DNA of 5,290 nt from Actinomycetales bacterium. GTDB lineage: Bacteria > Actinomycetota > Actinomycetes > Actinomycetales > Cellulomonadaceae. The position numbers were made by a program, and so were the translations under genes. Below the pieces are notes generated by a model that was given only the letters and a program-made list of their open reading frames with translations, ran no database searches and was not told where the DNA came from. Of this stretch, positions 1 to 5,046 are shown piece after piece. Within the stretch, counting starts at the first letter, position 1, and each line of letters begins with the position of its first letter. The stretch lies in NCBI GenBank assembly GCA_012514545.1, contig JAAZAC010000241.1:1-5290 (forward strand). Direction: 5' to 3'.

Positions 1-639
1 CCCGCGACGTGGGGTCCGGCCGTCGACGAGGCGGTGCACGTCATCGCGCGCGGCGGGCTCGTCGTGCTGCCCACCGACACCGTGTACGGCCTCGCGGCCG
101 ACGCGTTCTCGCCGGCGGCCGTCGCCGCGCTCCTCGCCGCGAAGGGGCGCGGCCGCGAGATGCCGCCGCCCGTGCTCGTGCCCGACGTGCGCACCGTCGA
201 CGGCCTCTGCGACGAGGTGCCCGACGCCGCGCGCGCCCTCATGGCGGCGTTCTGGCCCGGCGCGCTCACCGTCGTCTGCCGCGCGCAGCCGTCGCTCGCG
301 TGGGACCTCGGGGAGACGCGCGGCACCGTCGCCGTGCGCATGCCCGACCACCCGGCCGCCCTCGCCGTCCTCCGCCGCACCGGCCCGCTGGCCGTCTCCA
401 GCGCGAACGTCACCGGCCGCCCCGCCGCCCGCACGGCGGCCGAGGCGCGCGACCAGCTCGGCGACGCCGTCGCCCTCTACCTCGACGGCGGGACCGCGCC
501 CGGCGGCGTCGCCTCCACGATCGTCGACGCCACGGGCGGCGCCGACGCCCCCCTGCGGGTGCTGCGCGCGGGCGCCATCGACCTCGCGGCGCTCCGCGCG
601 GTCGCCCCCGTCGAGGGGCCGGGGGGCGACGCCGGGTGA
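1..639 (+). CDS. L-threonylcarbamoyladenylate synthase (Sua5/YciO/YrdC family), 5'-partial
   Basis: Makes threonylcarbamoyl-AMP from threonine, bicarbonate and ATP, the first step of t6A37 modification of ANN-decoding tRNAs in the cytoplasm. Counting from the GTG at 34, visible family motifs are LPTDTVYGLAADA (12-24), the KGRGREMPPPVLV block (37-49), FWPGALTVV (73-81), TVAVRMPDH (98-106), the SSANVTG nucleotide-binding segment (122-128) and ASTIVDAT (160-167). The frame is open to base 1 and the residues before GTG34 (PATWGPAVDEAV) fit the first helix of the family. GTG34 has no usable Shine-Dalgarno (GAGG lies only 2 nt upstream), so the true start is probably outside the window. About 210 residues are seen, a single-domain protein without the extra C-terminal Sua5 domain. 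The stop TGA overlaps the next gene's GTG (GTGA, 636-639), which implies co-transcription. The family call is firm; the choice between tsaC and sua5 as a name is only convention. Confidence 0.93.
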   Translation, partial: PATWGPAVDEAVHVIARGGLVVLPTDTVYGLAADAFSPAAVAALLAAKGRGREMPPPVLVPDVRTVDGLCDEVPDAARALMAAFWPGALTVVCRAQPSLAWDLGETRGTVAVRMPDHPAALAVLRRTGPLAVSSANVTGRPAARTAAEARDQLGDAVALYLDGGTAPGGVASTIVDATGGADAPLRVLRAGAIDLAALRAVAPVEGPGGDAG

Positions 640-1784
640 GGATCTACGTGCTCCTCGCGCTCATCGCGGCCGCGGTGACGTACCTGACGACGCCGCTGGC
701 CCGGTGGGTCGCGCTGCGCACGGGCGCGATCACCGCCGTCCGGGAGCGGGACGTGCACGCCGCGCCCATCCCGCGGATGGGCGGCGTGGCGATGCTGCTG
801 GGGATGGCGGCGGCGCTCGCGTTCGCGTCGCGGATGCCGTTCCTCGCCGGCGAGTTCACGACGCCCACGCCCTGGGCGATCCTCGGCGGGGCGGCGATGG
901 TGTGCGCGCTCGGCGTCGCGGACGACATCTGGGAGCTCGACTGGCTGACCAAGCTCACCGGCCAGGTCCTCGCCGTCGGGCTCATGGTCTGGCTCGGCCA
1001 CGTCCAGCTCTACGCGCTGCCGATCCTCGGCCAGACGATCCCGTCCTCGCTGGGCTCGCTGGTCGCGACGGTGCTCACCGTGGTCGTCGCGATGAACGCG
1101 GTGAACTTCGTCGACGGCCTCGACGGCCTCGCGGCGGGGCTCATCGCGATCGGCGGCACGGGCTTCTTCGTCTACACCTACCTGCTCGCGGCCGACCGGG
1201 GCGCGGAGAGCTACGCCAACCTCGCCTCGATGATCGTCGCCATCCTCATCGGGGCGTGCGTGGGATTCCTGCCGCACAACTTCCACCCCGCGCGCATCTT
1301 CATGGGCGACTCGGGCTCGATGCTCATCGGCCTGACGATCGCCGCGGCCGCCATCCACGTGACCGGCCAGGTCGAGACGGCGTCGCTGCCGACGCGCCAG
1401 GGCTTCCCGGCGTTCCTGCCGCTGCTCCTGCCCGTGTTCGTGCTGCTCCTGCCGCTCGTGGACATGGCGCTCGCCGTGCTGCGGCGCGTGGGCGCCGGGC
1501 GGTCGCCCTTCCACCCCGACCGGCGGCACCTGCACCACCGCCTGCTCCAGCTCGGCCACTCCCACCGGCGGGCGGTGCTGATCATGTACCTGTGGACCGC
1601 GCTCTTCGCGTTCGGCGGCGCGGCCCTCGTCCGGTGGACGACGACGCAGGTGCTGTGGGCGGTCGGCGTCGGCGCCGTCGTCGTGCTGGCCCTGACGCTC
1701 GGCCCGCTGCGCGGGCGACGGGACCGCACGGAGCGACCGGGCGGCGAGGGGAGCGGCACCGCACCCGTGGAGGTGAAGGCATGA
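636..1784 (+). CDS. wecA: WecA/MraY-family undecaprenyl(decaprenyl)-phosphate N-acetylglucosaminyl-1-phosphate transferase
   Basis: A 382-residue polytopic membrane enzyme of the polyprenyl-phosphate HexNAc-1-phosphate transferase family. It moves a sugar-1-phosphate, most likely GlcNAc-1-P from UDP-GlcNAc, onto a polyprenyl phosphate at the inner membrane face and so starts an envelope glycan. Visible motifs are the cytoplasmic HAAPIPRMGG loop (41-50), the Mg-binding Asp pair D96-D97 in ADDIWELD, the NFVDGLDGLAAG motif (157-168), FMGDSGSML (222-230), and the His-rich loop PFHPDRRHLHHRL (291-303) typical of the WecA branch. About ten or eleven hydrophobic segments are spread from residue 2 to about 357, followed by a charged tail. 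GTG at 636 is chosen because MRIYVLLALIAAAV gives the expected first membrane helix and because it overlaps the preceding stop as GTGA. G-rich runs at 613-618 and 621-626 may act as ribosome binding site. The frame stays open upstream to base 9, but that part is a shadow of the Sua5-type gene. The substrate sugar is inferred; murein MraY itself is less likely given the His-loop and the location. Confidence 0.92.
   Translation: MRIYVLLALIAAAVTYLTTPLARWVALRTGAITAVRERDVHAAPIPRMGGVAMLLGMAAALAFASRMPFLAGEFTTPTPWAILGGAAMVCALGVADDIWELDWLTKLTGQVLAVGLMVWLGHVQLYALPILGQTIPSSLGSLVATVLTVVVAMNAVNFVDGLDGLAAGLIAIGGTGFFVYTYLLAADRGAESYANLASMIVAILIGACVGFLPHNFHPARIFMGDSGSMLIGLTIAAAAIHVTGQVETASLPTRQGFPAFLPLLLPVFVLLLPLVDMALAVLRRVGAGRSPFHPDRRHLHHRLLQLGHSHRRAVLIMYLWTALFAFGGAALVRWTTTQVLWAVGVGAVVVLALTLGPLRGRRDRTERPGGEGSGTAPVEVKA
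1769..1776 (+). promoter_or_regulatory. Strong Shine-Dalgarno for the AtpI-like gene
   Basis: GGAGGTGA lies inside the last codons of the wecA-like gene, with 7 nt between GGAGG and the ATG at 1781. It is a near-perfect complement to the 3' end of 16S rRNA. It supports the ATG at 1781, so translation here need not depend only on the ATGA stop-start overlap. Confidence 0.85.
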
Positions 1785-2275
1785 CCGACGCCACGCCCGC
1801 AGGGTCCGACGCCGGGGCGGGTCCGGGCCCGTTCGGGCCGTCGCCCGAGCTGCAGGAGCACCTGCGGCGGGTCTTCCGCCGCGCGGTGCGGGGCGTCGCG
1901 GTGCTGGGCGCCGCCCTCGTCGTCGTCGGGGGCCTCGTGGGCTGGTTCGTCGCCGGCTGGCCCGGTCTGTGGGGCGGCGTGCTCGGCGGCCTCCTCGGCG
2001 GGGCGCTCGCGGCCGCGACGCCCGTGACCATGCTCCTGACGGCGCGCTCGTCGATCACGGCGGCGATGGGCGGCGCGGTCGGCGCGTGGCTGCTCGCCGC
2101 GGTCGTGCTCGTCGGCGCGGTCCTCGGCCTGCGGGCCACGGGCGCCGTCCACATGCCCGTCCTGGGCGGGACGATCGCCGTCGGGCTGCTGGCGGCCGTC
2201 GTCGTCCAGACGAGGGCCGTCCTCGCCGGTCGGGTGCCGTACGTCGACCCCGGGGCGAGCGGCCCGCGCACCTAG
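1781..2275 (+). CDS. AtpI-like small membrane protein upstream of the ATP synthase operon
   Basis: A 164-residue protein with a Gly/Pro/Ala-rich cytoplasmic-looking N-terminus (1-22), a short basic amphipathic stretch (about 23-37, HLRRVFRRAVRG) and four hydrophobic segments at about 38-58, 62-86, 97-117 and 126-144. The hydrophilic tail carries RVPYVD (151-156), a short motif I associate with the actinobacterial proteins at this position. Position, size and four-helix layout match the AtpI/Rv1303-type protein next to atpB. In other bacteria AtpI is linked to assembly of the c-ring or to Mg2+ supply; that role is inferred here, as sequence similarity to classical AtpI is weak. ATG at 1781 overlaps the preceding stop (ATGA) and has an excellent Shine-Dalgarno. 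The gene ends at TAG 2273-2275 inside a hairpin and is then separated from atpB by 174 nt, so it may be transcribed with the upstream genes rather than with the atp genes. Confidence 0.8.
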   Translation: MTDATPAGSDAGAGPGPFGPSPELQEHLRRVFRRAVRGVAVLGAALVVVGGLVGWFVAGWPGLWGGVLGGLLGGALAAATPVTMLLTARSSITAAMGGAVGAWLLAAVVLVGAVLGLRATGAVHMPVLGGTIAVGLLAAVVVQTRAVLAGRVPYVDPGASGPRT

Positions 2276-2290
2276 GACCAAAGTCCCAGG
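2271..2290 (+). terminator. Hairpin across the stop codon of the AtpI-like gene, possible terminator
   Basis: CCTAGGAC pairs with GTCCCAGG around a CAAA loop: eight positions with seven pairs and one A-C mismatch. The stem contains the TAG stop. No T-run follows (CGGGCCTCCC comes next), so this is not a classic intrinsic terminator. High-GC actinomycetes are reported to use hairpins without a U-tract, so partial termination or 3' end protection is possible. Confidence 0.4.
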
Positions 2291-2353
2291 CGGGCCTCCC
2301 AGCGCCGCGTTCCGGAGGGCGGCGGCGCGCACGGGGCGGGCACCCGGATGGGT

Positions 2354-2359
2354 TAGGAT
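2354..2359 (+). promoter_or_regulatory. Candidate -10 box of an atp operon promoter
   Basis: TAGGAT fits the TANNNT pattern of vegetative actinobacterial promoters and lies in the only A/T-richer island of the gap. Transcription would start near 2365-2367, giving a leader of about 84 nt. No TTGACA-like -35 is visible at 16-18 nt spacing (bases 2330-2337 are C/G-rich), so the call is tentative. A 6-bp inverted repeat, CCGGAT (2344-2349) and ATCCGG (2368-2373), flanks the box. Confidence 0.4.
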
Positions 2360-2437
2360 TCCCAACGATCCGGCGACGCCTGGAACGGCGGCGCGCCCGC
2401 TCGCGGTGCGCCCACGACCGAACGCCACACCCGACCT

Positions 2438-2441
2438 GGAG
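2438..2441 (+). promoter_or_regulatory. Shine-Dalgarno that decides the CTG start of atpB
   Basis: GGAG lies 8 nt upstream of CTG at 2450, ideal spacing. The GTG at 2443 is only 1 nt from it and in another frame, so it cannot be the start this site serves. Confidence 0.6.
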
Positions 2442-2449
2442 CGTGCACC

Positions 2450-3262
2450 CTGTCCACCGCTGCGACGATCGCGCTGCTCGCCGCCTCCGGTGACGAGGGC
2501 GGGCCGCACATCCCCTCGATCGCCGAGTTCTTCCCGCCGGCCATCGCCTTCGAGGGCACGCCCTTCGAGTTCAACCGGATCACGCTCGTGCGGCTCCTCG
2601 CCGCGATCGCCGTCAGCCTCCTGTTCTGGGCCGCCGCCCGCCGCGCCACCCTCGTCCCGGGCCGGGCGCAGAACGTCGCCGAGATGGCGCTGGACTTCGT
2701 GCGGGTCAACATCGTCGAGGAGGTGCTCGGCGAGCGCCGCGGACGGCGCTACGTGCCCCTGCTGACGATCATGTTCTTCGCGATCCTCGCGATGAACATC
2801 ACGGGCGTCGTGCCGCTCCTCAACATCGCGTCGACGAGCACGGTGACGGTGCCGCTCCTGCTCGCGATCGTGTCCTGGATCGCCTTCGTCGTCGCCGGGA
2901 TCCGGGCGCACGGCGTGTTCGGCTACGTGCGGTCGAGCCTGTTCCCGGCGGGCGTGCCGTGGCCGGTGTACATCATCCTCGCGCCGATCGAGCTGGTCTC
3001 GACCTTCATCCTCCGGCCGGCGACGCTCACCGTCCGTCTCATGGCCAACATGCTGGCCGGGCACCTGCTGCTCGTCCTGTTCTTCTCGATGACGAGCTGG
3101 CTGTTCCTCGAGGCGAGCGGCGCCCTCAAGGCGGTCGGCACCCTGACGTTCGCCGCGGGCTTCGCGTTCACGGTGTTCGAGATCTTCGTCGCGGCGCTGC
3201 AGGCGTACATCTTCACCCTGCTCACCGCGGTGTACATCAGCCTCTCGGTGGAGGCGCACTGA
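2450..3262 (+). CDS. atpB: ATP synthase Fo subunit a, apparent CTG start
   Basis: Membrane stator subunit holding the two proton half-channels against the c-ring. With CTG at 2450 the protein is 270 residues. The N-terminal region contains FFPPAIAFEGTPFEFNRI (27-44), conserved in actinobacterial a subunits, then a first helix (about 46-65), the PGRAQNVAEMALDFV segment (70-84), further helices at about 101-125 and 131-155, and the long C-terminal helices. The essential arginine is R196 in TVRLMANMLAGHLLL, matching E. coli R210. H205 sits where E. coli has E219, and E244 where E. coli has H245, a compensating swap. Q251 matches Q252. The first standard start in frame is GTG at 2588, which would drop 46 residues including the conserved block and part of helix 1. 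Between the stop at 2354-2356 and 2588 the only good candidate is CTG 2450, placed 8 nt after GGAG. Function is certain; the start codon is inferred. Confidence 0.95.
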   Translation: MSTAATIALLAASGDEGGPHIPSIAEFFPPAIAFEGTPFEFNRITLVRLLAAIAVSLLFWAAARRATLVPGRAQNVAEMALDFVRVNIVEEVLGERRGRRYVPLLTIMFFAILAMNITGVVPLLNIASTSTVTVPLLLAIVSWIAFVVAGIRAHGVFGYVRSSLFPAGVPWPVYIILAPIELVSTFILRPATLTVRLMANMLAGHLLLVLFFSMTSWLFLEASGALKAVGTLTFAAGFAFTVFEIFVAALQAYIFTLLTAVYISLSVEAH

Positions 3263-3314
3263 CCCAGCCGGGGCCCGCGAGGGTGCCGGTCGCACGACCT
3301 GTAACGCACACGGC

Positions 3315-3330
3315 CCGGACGCCCGTCCGG
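3315..3330 (+). other. Perfect hairpin upstream of atpE
   Basis: CCGGAC (3315-3320) and GTCCGG (3325-3330) form a 6-bp perfect stem around a GCCC loop. The stem ends 10 nt before the GGAAGGA ribosome binding site, leaving that site single-stranded. It could shape translation or mark an mRNA processing point; it lacks a T-run, so a terminator is unlikely inside this operon. Confidence 0.5.
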
Positions 3331-3340
3331 ACCGGACGAC

Positions 3341-3347
3341 GGAAGGA
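3341..3347 (+). promoter_or_regulatory. Shine-Dalgarno of atpE
   Basis: GGAAGGA lies 9 nt before the GTG at 3357. It is purine-rich and close to consensus, in contrast to the following gene atpF, which has none. It supports the 69-residue start. Confidence 0.75.
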
Positions 3348-3356
3348 AGACCAGAC

Positions 3357-3566
3357 GTGGAGATCACCGGCAACCTCGCCACCATCGGCTACGGGCTCGC
3401 CACGCTCGGCCCCGGCATCGGCATCGGCATCCTCGTCGCCAAGACGCAGGAGGCCACGGCCCGCCAGCCGGAGGTCGCGGGCGCGCTGCGCATCAACATG
3501 TTCATCGGCATGGCCCTCGTCGAGGCGCTCGGCCTCATCGGCCTGGTCGCCGGTCTGATGTTCTGA
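3357..3566 (+). CDS. atpE: ATP synthase Fo subunit c
   Basis: A 69-residue two-helix hairpin (proteolipid) that assembles into the proton-driven rotor ring. Helix 1 (about 7-30) carries the Gly motif G18-x-G20-x-G22-x-G24 that packs neighbouring copies. The polar loop has R36-Q37-P38, which contacts the F1 central stalk. Helix 2 (about 43-67) carries the ion-binding carboxylate E56 in ALVEALGL, matching E. coli D61. The residues next to E56 are hydrophobic (V55, A57, L58), which fits proton rather than sodium coupling, as expected for actinobacteria. The start is GTG at 3357 behind a strong ribosome binding site; length is within the family's 68-85 range. The stop overlaps the atpF start (TGATG). 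The GTG start in one of the most highly made subunits suggests that the leader, rather than the start codon, sets its output. Confidence 0.97.
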   Translation: MEITGNLATIGYGLATLGPGIGIGILVAKTQEATARQPEVAGALRINMFIGMALVEALGLIGLVAGLMF

Positions 3567-4165
3567 TGCTCCGGACCACCGTCCTGGCGGCGGAGGGGGC
3601 CGACGTCCCCGAGGGGATCGAGCTCTTCTTCCCGCCGCTGTCCGAGATCATCTTCTCGGCGCTGGCCCTCGGCATCCTCGCGTGGGTGTTCCTGCGCAAG
3701 GTGCTGCCGACCTTCACGAAGATCCTCGACGAGCGCACCGAGCGCATCGAGGGCGGCCTCGCGAAGGCGGAGGCCGCGCAGGAGGAGGCCGCGCGGGCGC
3801 TCGCGGAGTACCACCAGCAGCTCAACCAGGCGCGCGCCGAGGCCCAGCGCATCCGCGAGGAGGCCCGGGCCGAGGGCGCCCAGATCGTCGCGGAGCTGCG
3901 GGCGAAGGCGACCGCCGACGCCGAGCGCACGATCGCGAACGCCCAGCGGCAGATCGAGGCCGAGCGGCAGCAGGCCGCCGTCGCGCTGCGGGCCGAGGTG
4001 GGCGCGCTCGCGACAGAGCTCGCGTCCCGCATCGTCGGCGAGGCGCTCGCGGACGAGGCGCGGCAGTCGCGCGTCATCGACAGGTTCCTCGACGAGCTCG
4101 AGGCGGCGGTCGCGGCGGGCGAGCCCGCGCGCGCGGCCGACGCCACGGGGGGCGAGGGGCGCTGA
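3566..4165 (+). CDS. atpF: ATP synthase Fo subunit b
   Basis: A 199-residue peripheral-stalk subunit with one N-terminal membrane helix (about 26-44, EIIFSALALGILAWVFLRK) after the FPPLSEI entry segment. The conserved DERTERIEGGL turn follows (55-65), then a long Ala/Glu/Arg/Gln-rich coiled coil (about 66-145), a segment ELASRIVGEAL (151-161) that should meet delta, and a low-complexity Ala/Gly tail. It acts as a dimer linking subunit a to the F1 head through delta. ATG at 3566 overlaps the atpE stop (TGATG) and gives the expected short N-terminus. The 20 nt before it are pyrimidine-mixed with no visible Shine-Dalgarno, so translation probably depends on ribosomes finishing atpE. It is a separate protein, not fused to delta as in mycobacteria; the 3' end overlaps atpH in the same TGATG manner. 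Confidence 0.96.
   Translation: MLRTTVLAAEGADVPEGIELFFPPLSEIIFSALALGILAWVFLRKVLPTFTKILDERTERIEGGLAKAEAAQEEAARALAEYHQQLNQARAEAQRIREEARAEGAQIVAELRAKATADAERTIANAQRQIEAERQQAAVALRAEVGALATELASRIVGEALADEARQSRVIDRFLDELEAAVAAGEPARAADATGGEGR
4154..4159 (+). promoter_or_regulatory. Shine-Dalgarno of atpH
   Basis: GAGGGG lies 5 nt before ATG 4165, inside the last codons of atpF. It supports the start at the TGATG overlap and gives delta an independent ribosome entry that atpF lacks. Confidence 0.6.
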
Positions 4166-4980
4166 TGCGAGGGGTCAGCCAGGCGTCGTACCGCGCGGTC
4201 GCGGACGGCTACGAGCGCGTGCTCGCGGCCGCGGGCGCCGACGCCGCGGGGCTCGGCGGCGAGCTGTTCGGGGTGGTCGACGCGCTCGACCGCTCCGGCG
4301 CCCTGCGCCGCGCCCTGAGCGACCCCGCGCGCGACGGCGACGACAAGGCGGCGCTCGCCGAGCACCTGCTCGGCGGCAAGGCGGACCCGAGGGTCGTCGA
4401 GCTCGTCGGGACGCTGGCGCGGCAGCGCTGGTCGACGCCGGAGGACCTCACCGAGGCGCTCGAGCGGCTCGCCGCGGAGACCGTGCTGGCCGCGGCGCAG
4501 GCCGGCGGCGACCTCGAGCGGGTCGAGGAGGAGCTCTTCCGCTTCGGCCGGTTCCTCGCCCACGAGCGCGGCGTCCGGGAGGCCCTGACCGACCGCATGG
4601 CGACGCCCGAGGCGCGGGTCGCCGTCGCGCGGACGCTGCTGGCCGGCAAGGTGCACCCGGTGACGGCCCAGCTCGTCGAGCGGGCCGCGCGCGAGCCGCG
4701 GGGGCGCACGATCACCTCCACCCTCGCCGACCTCGGCCGCCTCGCCGCCCTGCGGCGGCAGCGGCTGCTGGCCACGGTGACCGTCGCCGTCCCGCCGACG
4801 CCGGCCCAGCTCGAGCGACTGACGGCGCTGCTGACCCGGGCCTACGGCAGGGCCGTCCAGGTCAACGTCGCCGTGGACCCGGAGGTCGTCGGCGGCCTGC
4901 GCGTCGTCGTCGGCGACGAGGTCGTCGACGCGACGGTCCTGGCCCGCCTGGACGAGGTCCGCCGCAGGCTGGCGGTCTGA
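4165..4980 (+). CDS. atpH: ATP synthase F1 subunit delta, long form with duplicated helical domain
   Basis: Delta (the OSCP equivalent) sits on top of the F1 head and binds the b stalk. The N-terminus SQASYRAVADGYERVL (5-20) is the usual first helix. The C-terminal signature VDPEVVGGLRVVVGDEVVD (237-255) followed by RLDEVRRRL (261-269) identifies the family. At 271 residues it is about 90 longer than E. coli delta (177). The extra length is explained by an internal repeat: residues 33-87 align with 123-177 at a constant 90-residue offset, sharing ELF, the L51/L141 and D53/D143 positions, LL-x-GK (68-72 and 158-162), P75/P165, LV and AR. My hand count is 19 identities in 55, and similarity continues to RLAA (101-104 and 192-195). 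ATG at 4165 overlaps the atpF stop and has GAGGGG 5 nt upstream. The long delta is usual for actinobacteria; in mycobacteria it is fused to a b-type protein, which is not the case here. Confidence 0.94.
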   Translation: MRGVSQASYRAVADGYERVLAAAGADAAGLGGELFGVVDALDRSGALRRALSDPARDGDDKAALAEHLLGGKADPRVVELVGTLARQRWSTPEDLTEALERLAAETVLAAAQAGGDLERVEEELFRFGRFLAHERGVREALTDRMATPEARVAVARTLLAGKVHPVTAQLVERAAREPRGRTITSTLADLGRLAALRRQRLLATVTVAVPPTPAQLERLTALLTRAYGRAVQVNVAVDPEVVGGLRVVVGDEVVDATVLARLDEVRRRLAV

Positions 4981-5046
4981 GGGGCCCCGAGACATCCATC
5001 CCGAAGCACACGGCGCGCAGCGCCGACCGGAACGAAAGAGAGCAGG
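4981..5046 (+). other. atpH-atpA intergenic region with hairpin and ribosome binding site
   Basis: A 66-nt gap. CGGCGC (5011-5016) and GCGCCG (5020-5025) form a perfect 6-bp stem with a GCA loop. GAAAGAGAG (5034-5042) follows as a purine-rich ribosome binding site 4 nt before ATG 5047. No T-run follows the stem, and operon continuity argues against termination. The arrangement, hairpin then purine-rich site, repeats that seen before atpE. The palindrome GGGGCCCC directly after the atpH stop (4981-4988) has no loop. Confidence 0.55.

Larger units (their letters stand above)
2276..2449 (+). other. Intergenic region and probable leader of the atp operon
   Basis: A 174-nt gap, the longest non-coding stretch in the window. 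It begins with the hairpin at the preceding stop. A very GC-rich part follows that can fold (GCGCCGC 2302-2308 with GCGGCGC 2322-2328). Next comes a short less GC-rich island at about 2348-2366 with a possible -10 box, and then about 80 nt of leader ending in GGAG before the atpB start. The frame of atpB is open back to the TAG at 2354-2356 but contains no ATG, GTG or TTG there, and the encoded residues do not look like subunit a. Confidence 0.6.
3263..3356 (+). other. atpB-atpE intergenic region (possible translational enhancer)
   Basis: A 94-nt gap inside the operon. It contains a small hairpin (GGTC 3288-3291, loop GCAC, GACC 3296-3299), a stronger hairpin at 3315-3330 and a purine-rich ribosome binding site just before atpE. 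The tight neighbouring junctions have no such leader. In E. coli the region before atpE is known to raise translation of subunit c; the same role here is inference. Confidence 0.55.

Noticed and set aside
9..635. In-frame extension of the wecA-like gene back to base 9, giving a 591-residue fusion
   Set aside because: The first 209 residues are Arg/Ala/Pro-rich and overlap the Sua5-type gene in another frame. The membrane protein starts properly at GTG 636.
34..639. Sua5-type gene starting at GTG 34
   Set aside because: It has no properly spaced Shine-Dalgarno, and the codons upstream to base 1 encode residues that fit the family's first helix. A start outside the window is more likely.
2443..2493. 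Possible short upstream ORF from GTG 2443 overlapping the atpB start
   Set aside because: GGAG is only 1 nt away from this GTG, too close for initiation, while it is well spaced for CTG 2450. The 16-residue product (VHPVHRCDDRAARRLR) has no sign of selection that I can see.
2588..3262. atpB starting at GTG 2588
   Set aside because: This would delete 46 residues that contain the conserved EGTPFEFNRI segment and part of the first membrane helix, and there is no ribosome binding site before it.
1211..3385. Very long open frame on the minus strand (724 codons) opposite wecA-like, AtpI-like and atpB genes
   Set aside because: Its translation is Arg/Asp/Glu/Gly-rich low-complexity sequence with no recognisable domain, and it runs opposite three genes with clear family motifs. 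Stop codons are rare in GC-rich DNA, so such antisense frames are expected.
3566..4980. Possible b-delta fusion as in mycobacteria
   Set aside because: A TGA at 4163-4165 separates the two frames and a good ribosome binding site and ATG serve atpH, so the genes are separate.
3535..4995. Minus-strand open frame of 486 codons opposite atpF and atpH
   Set aside because: Low-complexity shadow without domain features; both + strand genes are certain.
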